Shown here: piece after piece, positions 33,172-40,514 of the stretch
Numbering within the stretch: the stretch's first letter is position 1
How the letters are laid out: the number at the start of each line of letters is the position of its first letter
Translations under genes and position numbers: made by a program
Assembly: GCA_900314445.1 (NCBI GenBank)
Contig: OMVA01000007.1
Location: 1-42,971 of the forward strand
Length of the DNA stretch: 42,971 nucleotides
Reading direction: 5' to 3'
Source of the DNA: an uncultured Lachnospiraceae bacterium
GTDB lineage: Bacteria; Bacillota; Clostridia; Lachnospirales; Lachnospiraceae
Notes under the pieces: model-generated
Told to the model about the DNA's origin: nothing
Database searches by the model: none
What the model saw: only the letters and a program-made list of their open reading frames with translations

Positions 33172-34869
33172 TTAAGCCTCCACAAAATTTGCTTCGACTG
33201 GAAATACTTCTTTCAAGTTTGTATTGTCACTTAAGATCAGAATCTGTTCATCTTCAAATAATTCAAGTAACTCCACAAGAGAAATCAAAGCATCATCATC
33301 CAGCATGTCTGTACCAGAGATAATCAGTGGGAGTTCTTGACTTCCCAATGCTCTTGCAATGCTAAGACGTACTGCAAGATAAATCTTCTGAATATCTTCT
33401 AAAGGTAATTCATTCAGATTCTGGATACCATCTTCTGTCTTTACCTGCAGATTATTTCCTTCATAGAGAAGACCTTCCACTTTACCATTTGTAAGGAGTG
33501 GAACGAAATCATTCATATGAGGCAGGAGTTTTTCCACTGCGTCCTTCATGAATTTCTGAGAAATTGCTGCAAGACGGGCAAGAGCATAATCAATTGCCTT
33601 TTCCTCATCCTCCAGTTCGCTCTTCTTCTTGAAGACCAGATCAAATTCACGTTTCAGCTTGTTCTTTTCTCTACGCTTATCCAGAAGAACATCTTCACGA
33701 GCTTTCAGTTCTTCCTTCTTCTCTGCATATTCCTTGGCGAAAGTCATATCGAACTCGATTTCAGCTCGTTCTTCTCCTTCGTCTTCCAGTTCCTTCAAAA
33801 CCTTCTTAAAGTCATCTTCATCCGGCGTGTCAATTTCATCTTCCACATCAAAGAAGCCCTTAACACGGAAACCATCCAGCATAGTCACAATAACTGCCAG
33901 GGCTGTAATGATAACGAACATTTCTCGGATTAAATTATCGAAAGGAAGCAAATATACAATAAAGGAAATAATCAGTACAACCAGCACACCTGTACCGATG
34001 ATAACAGGAATACGGTCTGTAAACTTCTTCTTACCTGCTTCGTCCTCATCCTCTTTATTCAGCTGGGCACCATAGGTCTTTTCGGATGCAGTCAGTCGAT
34101 CCATCTTTTCATCAACTTCTTCATCCTGCTGATAGGTAACAGAGCCATCTTCATTTTCCACCAGACGACGGGCTACACGCTTTCTCTTTTCTGCTTCAAT
34201 AATGAAGTCTTCATTTAACTTCTTCAGTTCTGCTTCAATCTGATCAATTTTTTCATCCACACCATCGTATTTGCTCATGGCACGGTCCAGCTGATTCAGT
34301 CTGCGAACCAGTGGCTTAGAGACATTCTTTTTCTTCTCTGCCATTAAATAGCGCTTAGAAGTTTCATAATCAATGGATGAAGTACCAGTAACCATCATAT
34401 TCTGCAGGTACTTTTCAAACTTCCTGGACGCTTCATCCGAAGAATCCGCCTCCAGTTCTGTAATGACTTTTTCATCAATATATGTATTACGGTCAGCATT
34501 TAATACTGCCCCTGTAAGAGAATTGGTCTGTGAAAGTCTTATTTCACGTCCAGACTGAACATCCAGTACAGAAGTCTTTCCTGTTCCCAGGAAGTCACGT
34601 TCAATCAGATAAGATTTATCCTCATCATTCAGATAGGCTGTACCTGAATAGTCAGAACCCTTTACTGGTTTATAAGACTGATAACCAGAACGAACCTTTG
34701 TAATACCTGAGCGCTGTGGAATGCCAAAGAGCATACCAAGAAGAAAAGCTCTGACAGAATCACTCTTTCCCTCTTCTTCGCTTGTTACCACATTGATGCC
34801 CTTCTTTAAGGCAAGTCCTGTATTATTAAATTTGCCAAATCCTCTCAGAAATAGCTTACTAAAAAACAT
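33172..34869 (-). CDS. SbcC/YhaN-like coiled-coil protein with membrane anchor and degenerate ATPase motifs
   Basis: The 565-residue protein has the layout of a YhaN/SbcC-type ATPase: an N-terminal half-domain, a coiled coil, two membrane segments (about 287-309 and 316-332), a second coiled coil (about 360-425) and a C-terminal half-domain. The nucleotide motifs are altered. The Walker A place reads VVTSEEEGKSDS (27-38), keeping only GKS. The signature place reads LNELPLEDIQKIYLAVRLS, without the SGG-type core. The Walker B place reads LPLIISGTDMLDDD, without the DE/DD pair. ATP hydrolysis looks unlikely. Its start codon directly follows the stop of the nuclease-like gene, so the pair is translationally coupled. 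The function is unknown. Confidence 0.75.
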   Translation of the reverse strand: MFFSKLFLRGFGKFNNTGLALKKGINVVTSEEEGKSDSVRAFLLGMLFGIPQRSGITKVRSGYQSYKPVKGSDYSGTAYLNDEDKSYLIERDFLGTGKTSVLDVQSGREIRLSQTNSLTGAVLNADRNTYIDEKVITELEADSSDEASRKFEKYLQNMMVTGTSSIDYETSKRYLMAEKKKNVSKPLVRRLNQLDRAMSKYDGVDEKIDQIEAELKKLNEDFIIEAEKRKRVARRLVENEDGSVTYQQDEEVDEKMDRLTASEKTYGAQLNKEDEDEAGKKKFTDRIPVIIGTGVLVVLIISFIVYLLPFDNLIREMFVIITALAVIVTMLDGFRVKGFFDVEDEIDTPDEDDFKKVLKELEDEGEERAEIEFDMTFAKEYAEKKEELKAREDVLLDKRREKNKLKREFDLVFKKKSELEDEEKAIDYALARLAAISQKFMKDAVEKLLPHMNDFVPLLTNGKVEGLLYEGNNLQVKTEDGIQNLNELPLEDIQKIYLAVRLSIARALGSQELPLIISGTDMLDDDALISLVELLELFEDEQILILSDNTNLKEVFPVEANFVEA

Positions 34870-35934
34870 CTACTTTTTATCTCCTGCCATGATCAGTGCT
34901 TCCATTCCATAACGCAGCGCCTTATTTCGGATCTTTTCATCAATATTTACAGAGTCATGCATTTCCTTAATGAATCTGCCCATGATATTGTTCTGGTTCT
35001 CTGCAAGAAGCAGTTCTTCATCTGCCTTTGTAATTGTCAGATCCACAACATCGTATACATCAAATCTGTTCTTAATTCTTGTAAGATCCGGCAGATATTC
35101 ATTCTGCGCAAATCCACGGAAGACAATGGTATAAATATTGTCCTGTCCCATCTTCATCAACTGCTCTTCCAGATTTTCCTTCACGGTCTCCGCTGTGATG
35201 TCTGTGCGCAGTGTAACTTCAATGGTCACATAAGAACGTTTTGCAATTGGTGTAAATGAGATGTTCGTACCATCATCGGTAATCTCACCAAAGATATAAC
35301 CATGTCGTCCCTGATCTGTATGTAATACAGGTTCTGGAGAACCACTGTAAGCGATACGATTTTTCAGAATATGAATTGGACGATGATAGTGACCCAGGGC
35401 AACATAATCAAATGCCTTACGTGCCACAACCTCCTTATCAAATGGCATGTGATTCTTATCACCTGCTGAGCCAATCAGAATATTGATTGCTCCGGCACGT
35501 CCTGGCTCAATGCCCTCTAAAATCCTACCCTTATATTCCGGCTTTGCATAACCAAAACCGGTTACGCAGGTATTAATACCTCTAAGATAGGCATTGGTTG
35601 TTCTGCCTGCTGGAAGAAGAACGGTTCTGGACCGGAAGCGATAGGATGCAGCTTCCGAGTCAGCTTCCAGGTAATCTGCATGTCCTGGAACAATAATCGT
35701 TCTTGTTTTTGTTAATGTCTGTAACTTTTCATCCAGCCATTCAAAGTCTGCGACTTCAGGACTCTTTGCGAAAAGATTTCCAGCAATCAAAAGCAAGTCT
35801 ACATCTCGTTCATTACAAGCCTGTAGAACCTGAATAAATGTGTCTTCAATTTCTTTTGCACGTTTGCCTGCCCAGTCAGCATTTGTTTCTGGCTGAATGC
35901 CAAGATATACGTCTGAGATATGTATAAATTTCAT
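34870..35934 (-). CDS. SbcD/YhaO-like metallophosphoesterase with degenerate active site
   Basis: The 354-residue protein clearly follows the SbcD/Mre11 fold, starting MKFIHISDVYLG, but most metal ligands are changed. Asp8 is kept, while the following His is Tyr10. The GD motif reads AGNLFAKS (Asn53). The GNHD motif reads GHADYL, so the catalytic His is Ala86. The later metal His is absent in NILIGSAGD. GHYH (181-184) is kept. Nuclease activity is therefore doubtful. The domain after residue 230 resembles the SbcD capping region. It is the first gene of a two-gene operon with the SbcC-like protein, with a good promoter at 35986-36014. The ribosome-binding site is weak. Confidence 0.78.
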   Translation of the reverse strand: MKFIHISDVYLGIQPETNADWAGKRAKEIEDTFIQVLQACNERDVDLLLIAGNLFAKSPEVADFEWLDEKLQTLTKTRTIIVPGHADYLEADSEAASYRFRSRTVLLPAGRTTNAYLRGINTCVTGFGYAKPEYKGRILEGIEPGRAGAINILIGSAGDKNHMPFDKEVVARKAFDYVALGHYHRPIHILKNRIAYSGSPEPVLHTDQGRHGYIFGEITDDGTNISFTPIAKRSYVTIEVTLRTDITAETVKENLEEQLMKMGQDNIYTIVFRGFAQNEYLPDLTRIKNRFDVYDVVDLTITKADEELLLAENQNNIMGRFIKEMHDSVNIDEKIRNKALRYGMEALIMAGDKK

Positions 35935-35985
35935 GGTTTCACCATTTTCTTGATAATTCTATTTTTGACAGAATCTGCCCCGAAT

Positions 35986-36014
35986 ATTGTATGATGTGAT
36001 GCAAAACTTTTCAA
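35986..36014 (-). promoter_or_regulatory. Promoter of the SbcD/SbcC-like operon
   Basis: TTGAAA and TACAAT are separated by 17 bases on the minus strand, about 50 bases before the start codon. Confidence 0.6.
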
Positions 36015-36058
36015 GTAAAAGCCACAGTTTTACAAGACAAGCAGGATGACTTGCCCCT

Positions 36059-36087
36059 TTTTCATATTTGCGAATACATGATATAAT
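36059..36087 (+). promoter_or_regulatory. Promoter of the CmpB-family pair
   Basis: TTTTCA and a perfect TATAAT are separated by 17 bases, with TG one base before the -10. The start codon is about 35 bases downstream. Confidence 0.65.
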
Positions 36088-36121
36088 TTAGTCGCTTAAA
36101 GATATTTATTAGGGGAGACTT

Positions 36122-36910
36122 ATGAATAAACTAGTTATTCTTTTATTTCTATTTGCTGTTGGCAGTAGTATGGGTTGGGGCATTGAACTCTTCTTCCGCC
36201 GCTTCTTAGATCCTGTTGAACGTAAAAAGAAGAAATGGGTTAATCCAGGATTTCTTACTGGTCCCTGTCTGCCAGTTTATGGCTTTGGACTCATTCTTTT
36301 ATATGCTCTTGGACATATAGAACTTCCAATGCTGGATTCCAATCCATTTTTACAGAAGCTTTGCATTTTCCTGCTTATGGCTCTGGCCATGACTTCCGTT
36401 GAATTTATTTCCGGTATGATTTTCATTCATGGCATGCACCTGCAGCTTTGGGATTACACACCATATTGGGGAAACATTAAGGGTGTTATTTGTCCACTCT
36501 TCTCCCTCTTCTGGTACGTCCTGGCTGCTTTCTACTATTTATGTATGCATCCAAGAATTCTTACCGCTCTGGACTGGTTATCCCGTAACCTGGTCTTCAC
36601 CTGGTTCATTGGATGGTTCTACGGAATCCTTACCATCGATTTGATTTATTCCTTCAATGTTGCCGGTCGTCTGAAAGCTATGGCCGACGAATACGGAGTC
36701 ATCATCAAGTACGGTGCCTTTAAGAGTAAGATCCTGGATCTTCAGATGGAAGCCAAGGAACGTACTTCCCTTTTTGTGCAGACCAGAATGAGAACTGTTT
36801 CCGTAAGAGAAATTTTCGAACAGCATAGAGAAAACTTTTCCATTCGAATTCCGCATCCTATCGATGCCATTAAAACAAAAGTAAAGGAGCATAAAAAAAA
36901 TCATGAATAG
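36122..36910 (+). CDS. CmpB-family (putative ABC-transporter type IV) membrane protein, first copy
   Basis: The 262-residue protein has about five membrane segments and the family motifs GWGIELFFRR at the N-terminus and KKKWVNPGFLTGPCLPVYGFG (about residues 37-57), then FISGMIFIHGMHLQLWDY and GVICPLFSLFW. These match the PF06541-type family, whose role is not settled. The cytosolic C-terminal tail (about 70 residues) is basic. A paralogue follows with an 8-base overlap, so the two are co-translated and may form a heteromeric membrane complex (inference). GGGGA precedes the start. Confidence 0.8.
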   Translation: MNKLVILLFLFAVGSSMGWGIELFFRRFLDPVERKKKKWVNPGFLTGPCLPVYGFGLILLYALGHIELPMLDSNPFLQKLCIFLLMALAMTSVEFISGMIFIHGMHLQLWDYTPYWGNIKGVICPLFSLFWYVLAAFYYLCMHPRILTALDWLSRNLVFTWFIGWFYGILTIDLIYSFNVAGRLKAMADEYGVIIKYGAFKSKILDLQMEAKERTSLFVQTRMRTVSVREIFEQHRENFSIRIPHPIDAIKTKVKEHKKNHE

Positions 36911-37694
36911 CATACTGATTTACTTATTTCTATTTTCTGTGGGTTCTCTGATTGGCTGGTGTATCGAACTTTTCTTCCGCCGTTTTGTTTCCAATCGTGC
37001 CACAAAAAAATGGGTGAACCCAGGTTTCCTCACTGGTCCCTGGCTTCCACTTTACGGAAGTGGCCAATGTGTCCTCTATGCCATGGCCTCCATTCATTTT
37101 CCAGCCATTGCAGAAAAGAATCCTCTGTATGAAAAACTTTTAATCATTCTTTTCATGGCCATTGCCATGACAGTCATTGAATACATTACTGGTCTCATTT
37201 TCATCAAGGGCATGCATGTTATGCTTTGGGATTACTCAAACCGCAAATGGAACATTCAGGGAATCATCTGTCCAATCTTCTCCCTCTTCTGGGGAATCCT
37301 TGGTGCAGCTTATTACATTTTGATTCACCCTCATGTATTAAGCGCTTTAGACTGGTTATCCCGTAACCTTGCCTTCTCCTTCTTCATCGGACTTTTCTAC
37401 GGCATCTTCATTATGGACTGTGTATACTCCTTCCACTTGGTTGCCAAGATCAAAGCCTTTGCCGATGAATATGAGATTATCGTCAAGTACAATGAACTGA
37501 AGGAACATTTGATTGATCTCCGTACGGAAGCAGAAGAAAAACAACATTTCTTCTTTTTCTTCAACATGCAGAGAATCAAGAAGAAAACACCCTTCGATAT
37601 TCACCAGATTTACGCGGAGAATAAGGAACGTTTCTCTGTGTCCCGCTTAAAGGAAAAGATTTCAGAATCTCTGGAATCCAAACATAGTAAATAA
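36903..37694 (+). CDS. CmpB-family membrane protein, second copy
   Basis: The 263-residue paralogue of the preceding gene shares its layout: GWCIELFFRRF, KKWVNPGFLTGPWLPLYGSG, YITGLIFIKGMHVMLWDY, GIICPIFSLFW and ALDWLSRNL. Membrane segments correspond one to one, and the C-terminal tails differ most. It overlaps the first copy by 8 bases and follows AGGAG. A terminator at 37701-37753 closes the pair. Confidence 0.8.
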   Translation: MNSILIYLFLFSVGSLIGWCIELFFRRFVSNRATKKWVNPGFLTGPWLPLYGSGQCVLYAMASIHFPAIAEKNPLYEKLLIILFMAIAMTVIEYITGLIFIKGMHVMLWDYSNRKWNIQGIICPIFSLFWGILGAAYYILIHPHVLSALDWLSRNLAFSFFIGLFYGIFIMDCVYSFHLVAKIKAFADEYEIIVKYNELKEHLIDLRTEAEEKQHFFFFFNMQRIKKKTPFDIHQIYAENKERFSVSRLKEKISESLESKHSK

Positions 37695-37700
37695 ATTAAT

Positions 37701-37753
37701 AGAACCTTCCATTCCTCCCGGCAAAACTACAAGGACAGAAATGCGAAGGTTCT
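37701..37753 (+). terminator. Terminator after the CmpB-family pair
   Basis: AGAACCTTC pairs with GAAGGTTCT around a 35-base loop and is followed by TTTTTAT. Confidence 0.7.
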
Positions 37754-37850
37754 TTTTTATTACATATTTTTTATTACATACTTTTCCCTTCATAATTTCT
37801 GTTACTTACTTATAATAATCCAACATTTTTACAACGAACTCTTTAGAATT

Positions 37851-37860
37851 GTGTTAGAAT
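37851..37860 (+). promoter_or_regulatory. Possible extended -10 for the MATE gene
   Basis: TGTTAGAAT is an extended -10 form. TTTACA upstream is 4 bases too far away for a standard -35, so this is tentative. Confidence 0.35.
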
Positions 37861-37892
37861 AGTTCCCGGTAATTCAATAAGGAGTATTCAAA

Positions 37893-39260
37893 ATGACAGA
37901 AAACACTAGAGAAAACAAGATGGGCACCATGCCTGTTAATAAACTCATTTTAACAATTTCTGTACCTATGATGATTTCCATGTTGGTACAGGCTCTTTAC
38001 AACATTGTGGATTCCATTTTCGTTGCTCAGATCAGTGAAAATGCACTTACCGCAGTTTCTTTGATTTTCCCAATTCAGAGTTTGATGATTGCCTTCGGTG
38101 CAGGTCTGGGAGTTGGTTTCTCCTCTCTGCTTTCCCGTTCCCTGGGTGAAAAGATACAGGACCGTGTTAATAAGGCAGCCATGAATGGTATTTTCCTGGA
38201 AGTTGTATCCGGCATCATTTTCCTGCTGATTGGTCTTTTCCTTCCAGCAGCTTTTATGAAGAGTCAGACAAGCGACGCTGAGATCGTACATTACGGTATT
38301 CAGTACATGACAGTGATCTGCTCCTGCTCCATCTTCCTCTTTATGCAGATGACTATGGAGAGGCTTCTCCAGTCTACTGGTAAAACCGTTTACACAATGA
38401 TTACGCAGTCTCTGGGTGCCATTATCAACCTGGTCATGGATCCAATCCTGATTTTCGGTCTTCTTGGCTTCCCTAAGATGGGTGTTACCGGTGCCGCTGT
38501 TGCCACCATTTTCGGTCAGACAGTTGCTGCCCTGCTGGCACTTTATTTCAATAAGAGAAAGAATTTAGAAATCCAGTTATACCTGAAGGGCTTCCGTCCG
38601 GAATGGGATATCATCAAGCGTATTTTCGCTGTGGGCATTCCTACTCTTCTCATGCAGGCCATTGGTTCTGTCATGGTATATGGTATGAATAAGATTTTAC
38701 TTTCCTTTACTTCAACCGCATCTGCTGTATTTGGTGTTTACTTCAAGCTCCAGTCCTTTATCTTCATGCCAATCTTTGGTCTCAACAATGGTCTGGTTCC
38801 AATCATCGCTTACAACTATGGCGCCGGAAAAAGAAAGAGAATGGAAAAGACTTTCCGTCTGGGTCTTACATATGCCATCATTATTCTTGGTATCGGTTTA
38901 ATTCTTTTTGAATCATTCCCAGGAATTTTCCTGTCTATGTTCAAGGCTTCTGACTATATGAGGGAAATCGGTATTCCTGCTCTTCGCATCATTGCTCTTT
39001 CCTTCCCATTTGCAGCCGTTTCCATTATCTGCGGCTCCATGTTCCAAGCTCTGGGAAACGGTTTATATTCCATGATTGTTTCCTTCATGAGACAGCTTGT
39101 GGTTTTACTGCCAGCAGCTTACCTCCTGTCCCTGACAGGTGTCCTACAGTCCGTATGGTGGTCCTTTAACATCGCCGAAGTAGCCTCAGTATGTACATCC
39201 ATTTTTCTCTTCCTTCGTATTCGCAAGAAGGTTATTTCAAAGATGGATCCAAATTCATAA
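37893..39260 (+). CDS. MATE-family multidrug/metabolite exporter
   Basis: The 455-residue protein has about twelve membrane segments and the two-lobed MATE layout. Typical stretches are ISVPMMISMLVQALYNIVDSIFV near the start, the ERLLQSTGKT loop, MDPILIFGLLGFPKMGVTGAAVAT (about residues 178-201), GLNNGLVPIIAYNYGAGKRKR and MFQALGNG. It would export cationic compounds or metabolites in exchange for Na+ or H+. The substrate is unknown. It is a single-gene unit with AAGGAG before the start and a strong terminator. Confidence 0.92.
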   Translation: MTENTRENKMGTMPVNKLILTISVPMMISMLVQALYNIVDSIFVAQISENALTAVSLIFPIQSLMIAFGAGLGVGFSSLLSRSLGEKIQDRVNKAAMNGIFLEVVSGIIFLLIGLFLPAAFMKSQTSDAEIVHYGIQYMTVICSCSIFLFMQMTMERLLQSTGKTVYTMITQSLGAIINLVMDPILIFGLLGFPKMGVTGAAVATIFGQTVAALLALYFNKRKNLEIQLYLKGFRPEWDIIKRIFAVGIPTLLMQAIGSVMVYGMNKILLSFTSTASAVFGVYFKLQSFIFMPIFGLNNGLVPIIAYNYGAGKRKRMEKTFRLGLTYAIIILGIGLILFESFPGIFLSMFKASDYMREIGIPALRIIALSFPFAAVSIICGSMFQALGNGLYSMIVSFMRQLVVLLPAAYLLSLTGVLQSVWWSFNIAEVASVCTSIFLFLRIRKKVISKMDPNS

Positions 39261-39270
39261 AAATAATTTT

Positions 39271-39300
39271 CCAAATGGACTTTGCATACATTGGCAAATC
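39271..39300. repeat. GCAAATG-family repeat after the MATE gene
   Basis: CCAAATGGACTTTGCA is followed by TTGGCAAAT. The left part shares AAATGGACTTTGC with the copy at 32211. It lies 10 bases past the MATE stop and just before the terminator. Confidence 0.5.
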
Positions 39301-39301
39301 A

Positions 39302-39346
39302 AAAAAGGAAGTTTTCTGTTTTCATTAGCAGAGAACTTCCTTTTTT
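39302..39346 (+). terminator. MATE-gene terminator
   Basis: AAAAAGGAAGTTTTCTG pairs with CAGAGAACTTCCTTTTT with one mismatch, ending in TTTTTT. Confidence 0.85.
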
Positions 39347-39375
39347 ATTTACTCTCATAAATATGCCCACAGTTT

Positions 39376-39467
39376 TTACTGCTACATTCCCTTTCAGGCA
39401 CGCACCTTACTGCTGTATTCCCTTTCAGGCACGCACCTTACTGCTGTATTTCCTTTCAGGTCCCCCC
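39376..39467. repeat. 31-base tandem repeat, three copies, at the 3' end of the asparaginase gene
   Basis: Copies start at 39376, 39407 and 39438. Each begins TTACTGCT and contains CCTTTCAGG; the first two also share CACGCACC. A fourth partial copy starting at 39468 (TTACTG) is the asparaginase stop codon and last residues, so the repeat appears to have grown from the gene's own end. Confidence 0.75.
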
Positions 39468-40511
39468 TTACTGGTGCACCATCTCATCTGCAATATCAAT
39501 CTGCATAAATGCATCCTGTTGATCAGGGGTCAGTCCCAAAGACTGACTGAGCAAAAGCTTCACATAAGCTGCGTTTTCTGATGGACCATAAAGAGGCTTT
39601 GCCCCTGCATCCAGCATGGCCTTTGTGGTTACATAACCATAGTCATCCGCCTTACAAGGGAAGATGTAAAATGGCACTTCCTGCTTCTTGCATTTATTGA
39701 TGAAACTAAGAACACAGGAGTCTCCTCTTTCCACCGGTGCTGTTGCTGAATGATAGAGTCCATGCATAACAGACTTCACATTCTTTAAAGAATAGTTTGC
39801 GTAATTGATTCCCACATAAGGCATGATTTTCAAGATGCCATCCTGAAGAAAGCTACTAGCATTCAGTTCCATAATGAGTGGTTCTTCCAGGCCTGTATAT
39901 TCTTTCAGTAAATCTGCATTCACATGGAAGACTGGAGCTTCCTGCTTCTTATCAATGCTGTAGAAATCATTGGAGTAATCTCCACTCTGTAAAAGGTGAG
40001 AACCTCTATGCAAATAGGTTGTGCCGTCCATATTGCGGTAAACGACCCAGCATCCATCCTGCACTCTGCGATTCAAAATCCATTCCACAGACTCAACAAA
40101 ATTATTTCCGCCATTGCTATCTGGATCTGTCAGTGGCTTTTGAGCCGATACCAGCATGACCGGAATACGACTTCCCGTCATCAAATAATCTAAGAGTGGT
40201 GCTGTATAAGCTAATGTATCTGTACCATGGGCAATCAAAATACCCGCATATTCCTGAGGAGTATTTTCCACAATCAGACGTAACTTTTCCAGCAGACTGT
40301 TCCATACTTCCACCGTCATATTTTCGCTGAGCACATTACTAACTGTCTCTACATCAATTTCATAATTCTTATATGCAGAACGCGAATTTCTTAGTGTCTC
40401 CACCAAGAGCGGAGCTGCCATCTTCGCATCAGAGCTTCTGTGTCCCTCTAAATCCGGAAAAGAACAAATAGTTCCTCCTGTCAAAAGCAGTAATAACTTT
40501 TTCATTCGCAT
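39468..40511 (-). CDS. L-asparaginase family protein
   Basis: The enzyme hydrolyses asparagine to aspartate and ammonia. Both family threonine motifs are present, LLLTGGTICSF (about residues 8-18) and ILIAHGTDTLAYTA (about 91-104), together with the catalytic lysine in SAQKPLTDPDSNGGNNF. There is no signal peptide, so it is the cytosolic type I form; 347 residues is close to normal. It is the third gene after an ABC-2 exporter pair, 3 bases after the permease stop, so it is co-transcribed with it. Its ribosome-binding site, AGGAGAGG, overlaps the end of the permease gene. The 3' end borders a tandem repeat. Confidence 0.9.
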   Translation of the reverse strand: MRMKKLLLLLTGGTICSFPDLEGHRSSDAKMAAPLLVETLRNSRSAYKNYEIDVETVSNVLSENMTVEVWNSLLEKLRLIVENTPQEYAGILIAHGTDTLAYTAPLLDYLMTGSRIPVMLVSAQKPLTDPDSNGGNNFVESVEWILNRRVQDGCWVVYRNMDGTTYLHRGSHLLQSGDYSNDFYSIDKKQEAPVFHVNADLLKEYTGLEEPLIMELNASSFLQDGILKIMPYVGINYANYSLKNVKSVMHGLYHSATAPVERGDSCVLSFINKCKKQEVPFYIFPCKADDYGYVTTKAMLDAGAKPLYGPSENAAYVKLLLSQSLGLTPDQQDAFMQIDIADEMVHQ

Positions 40512-40514
40512 AAC

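Noticed and set aside
39376..39467. CRISPR array
   Set aside because: The 31-base units are directly adjacent with no spacers, and no cas genes are nearby.
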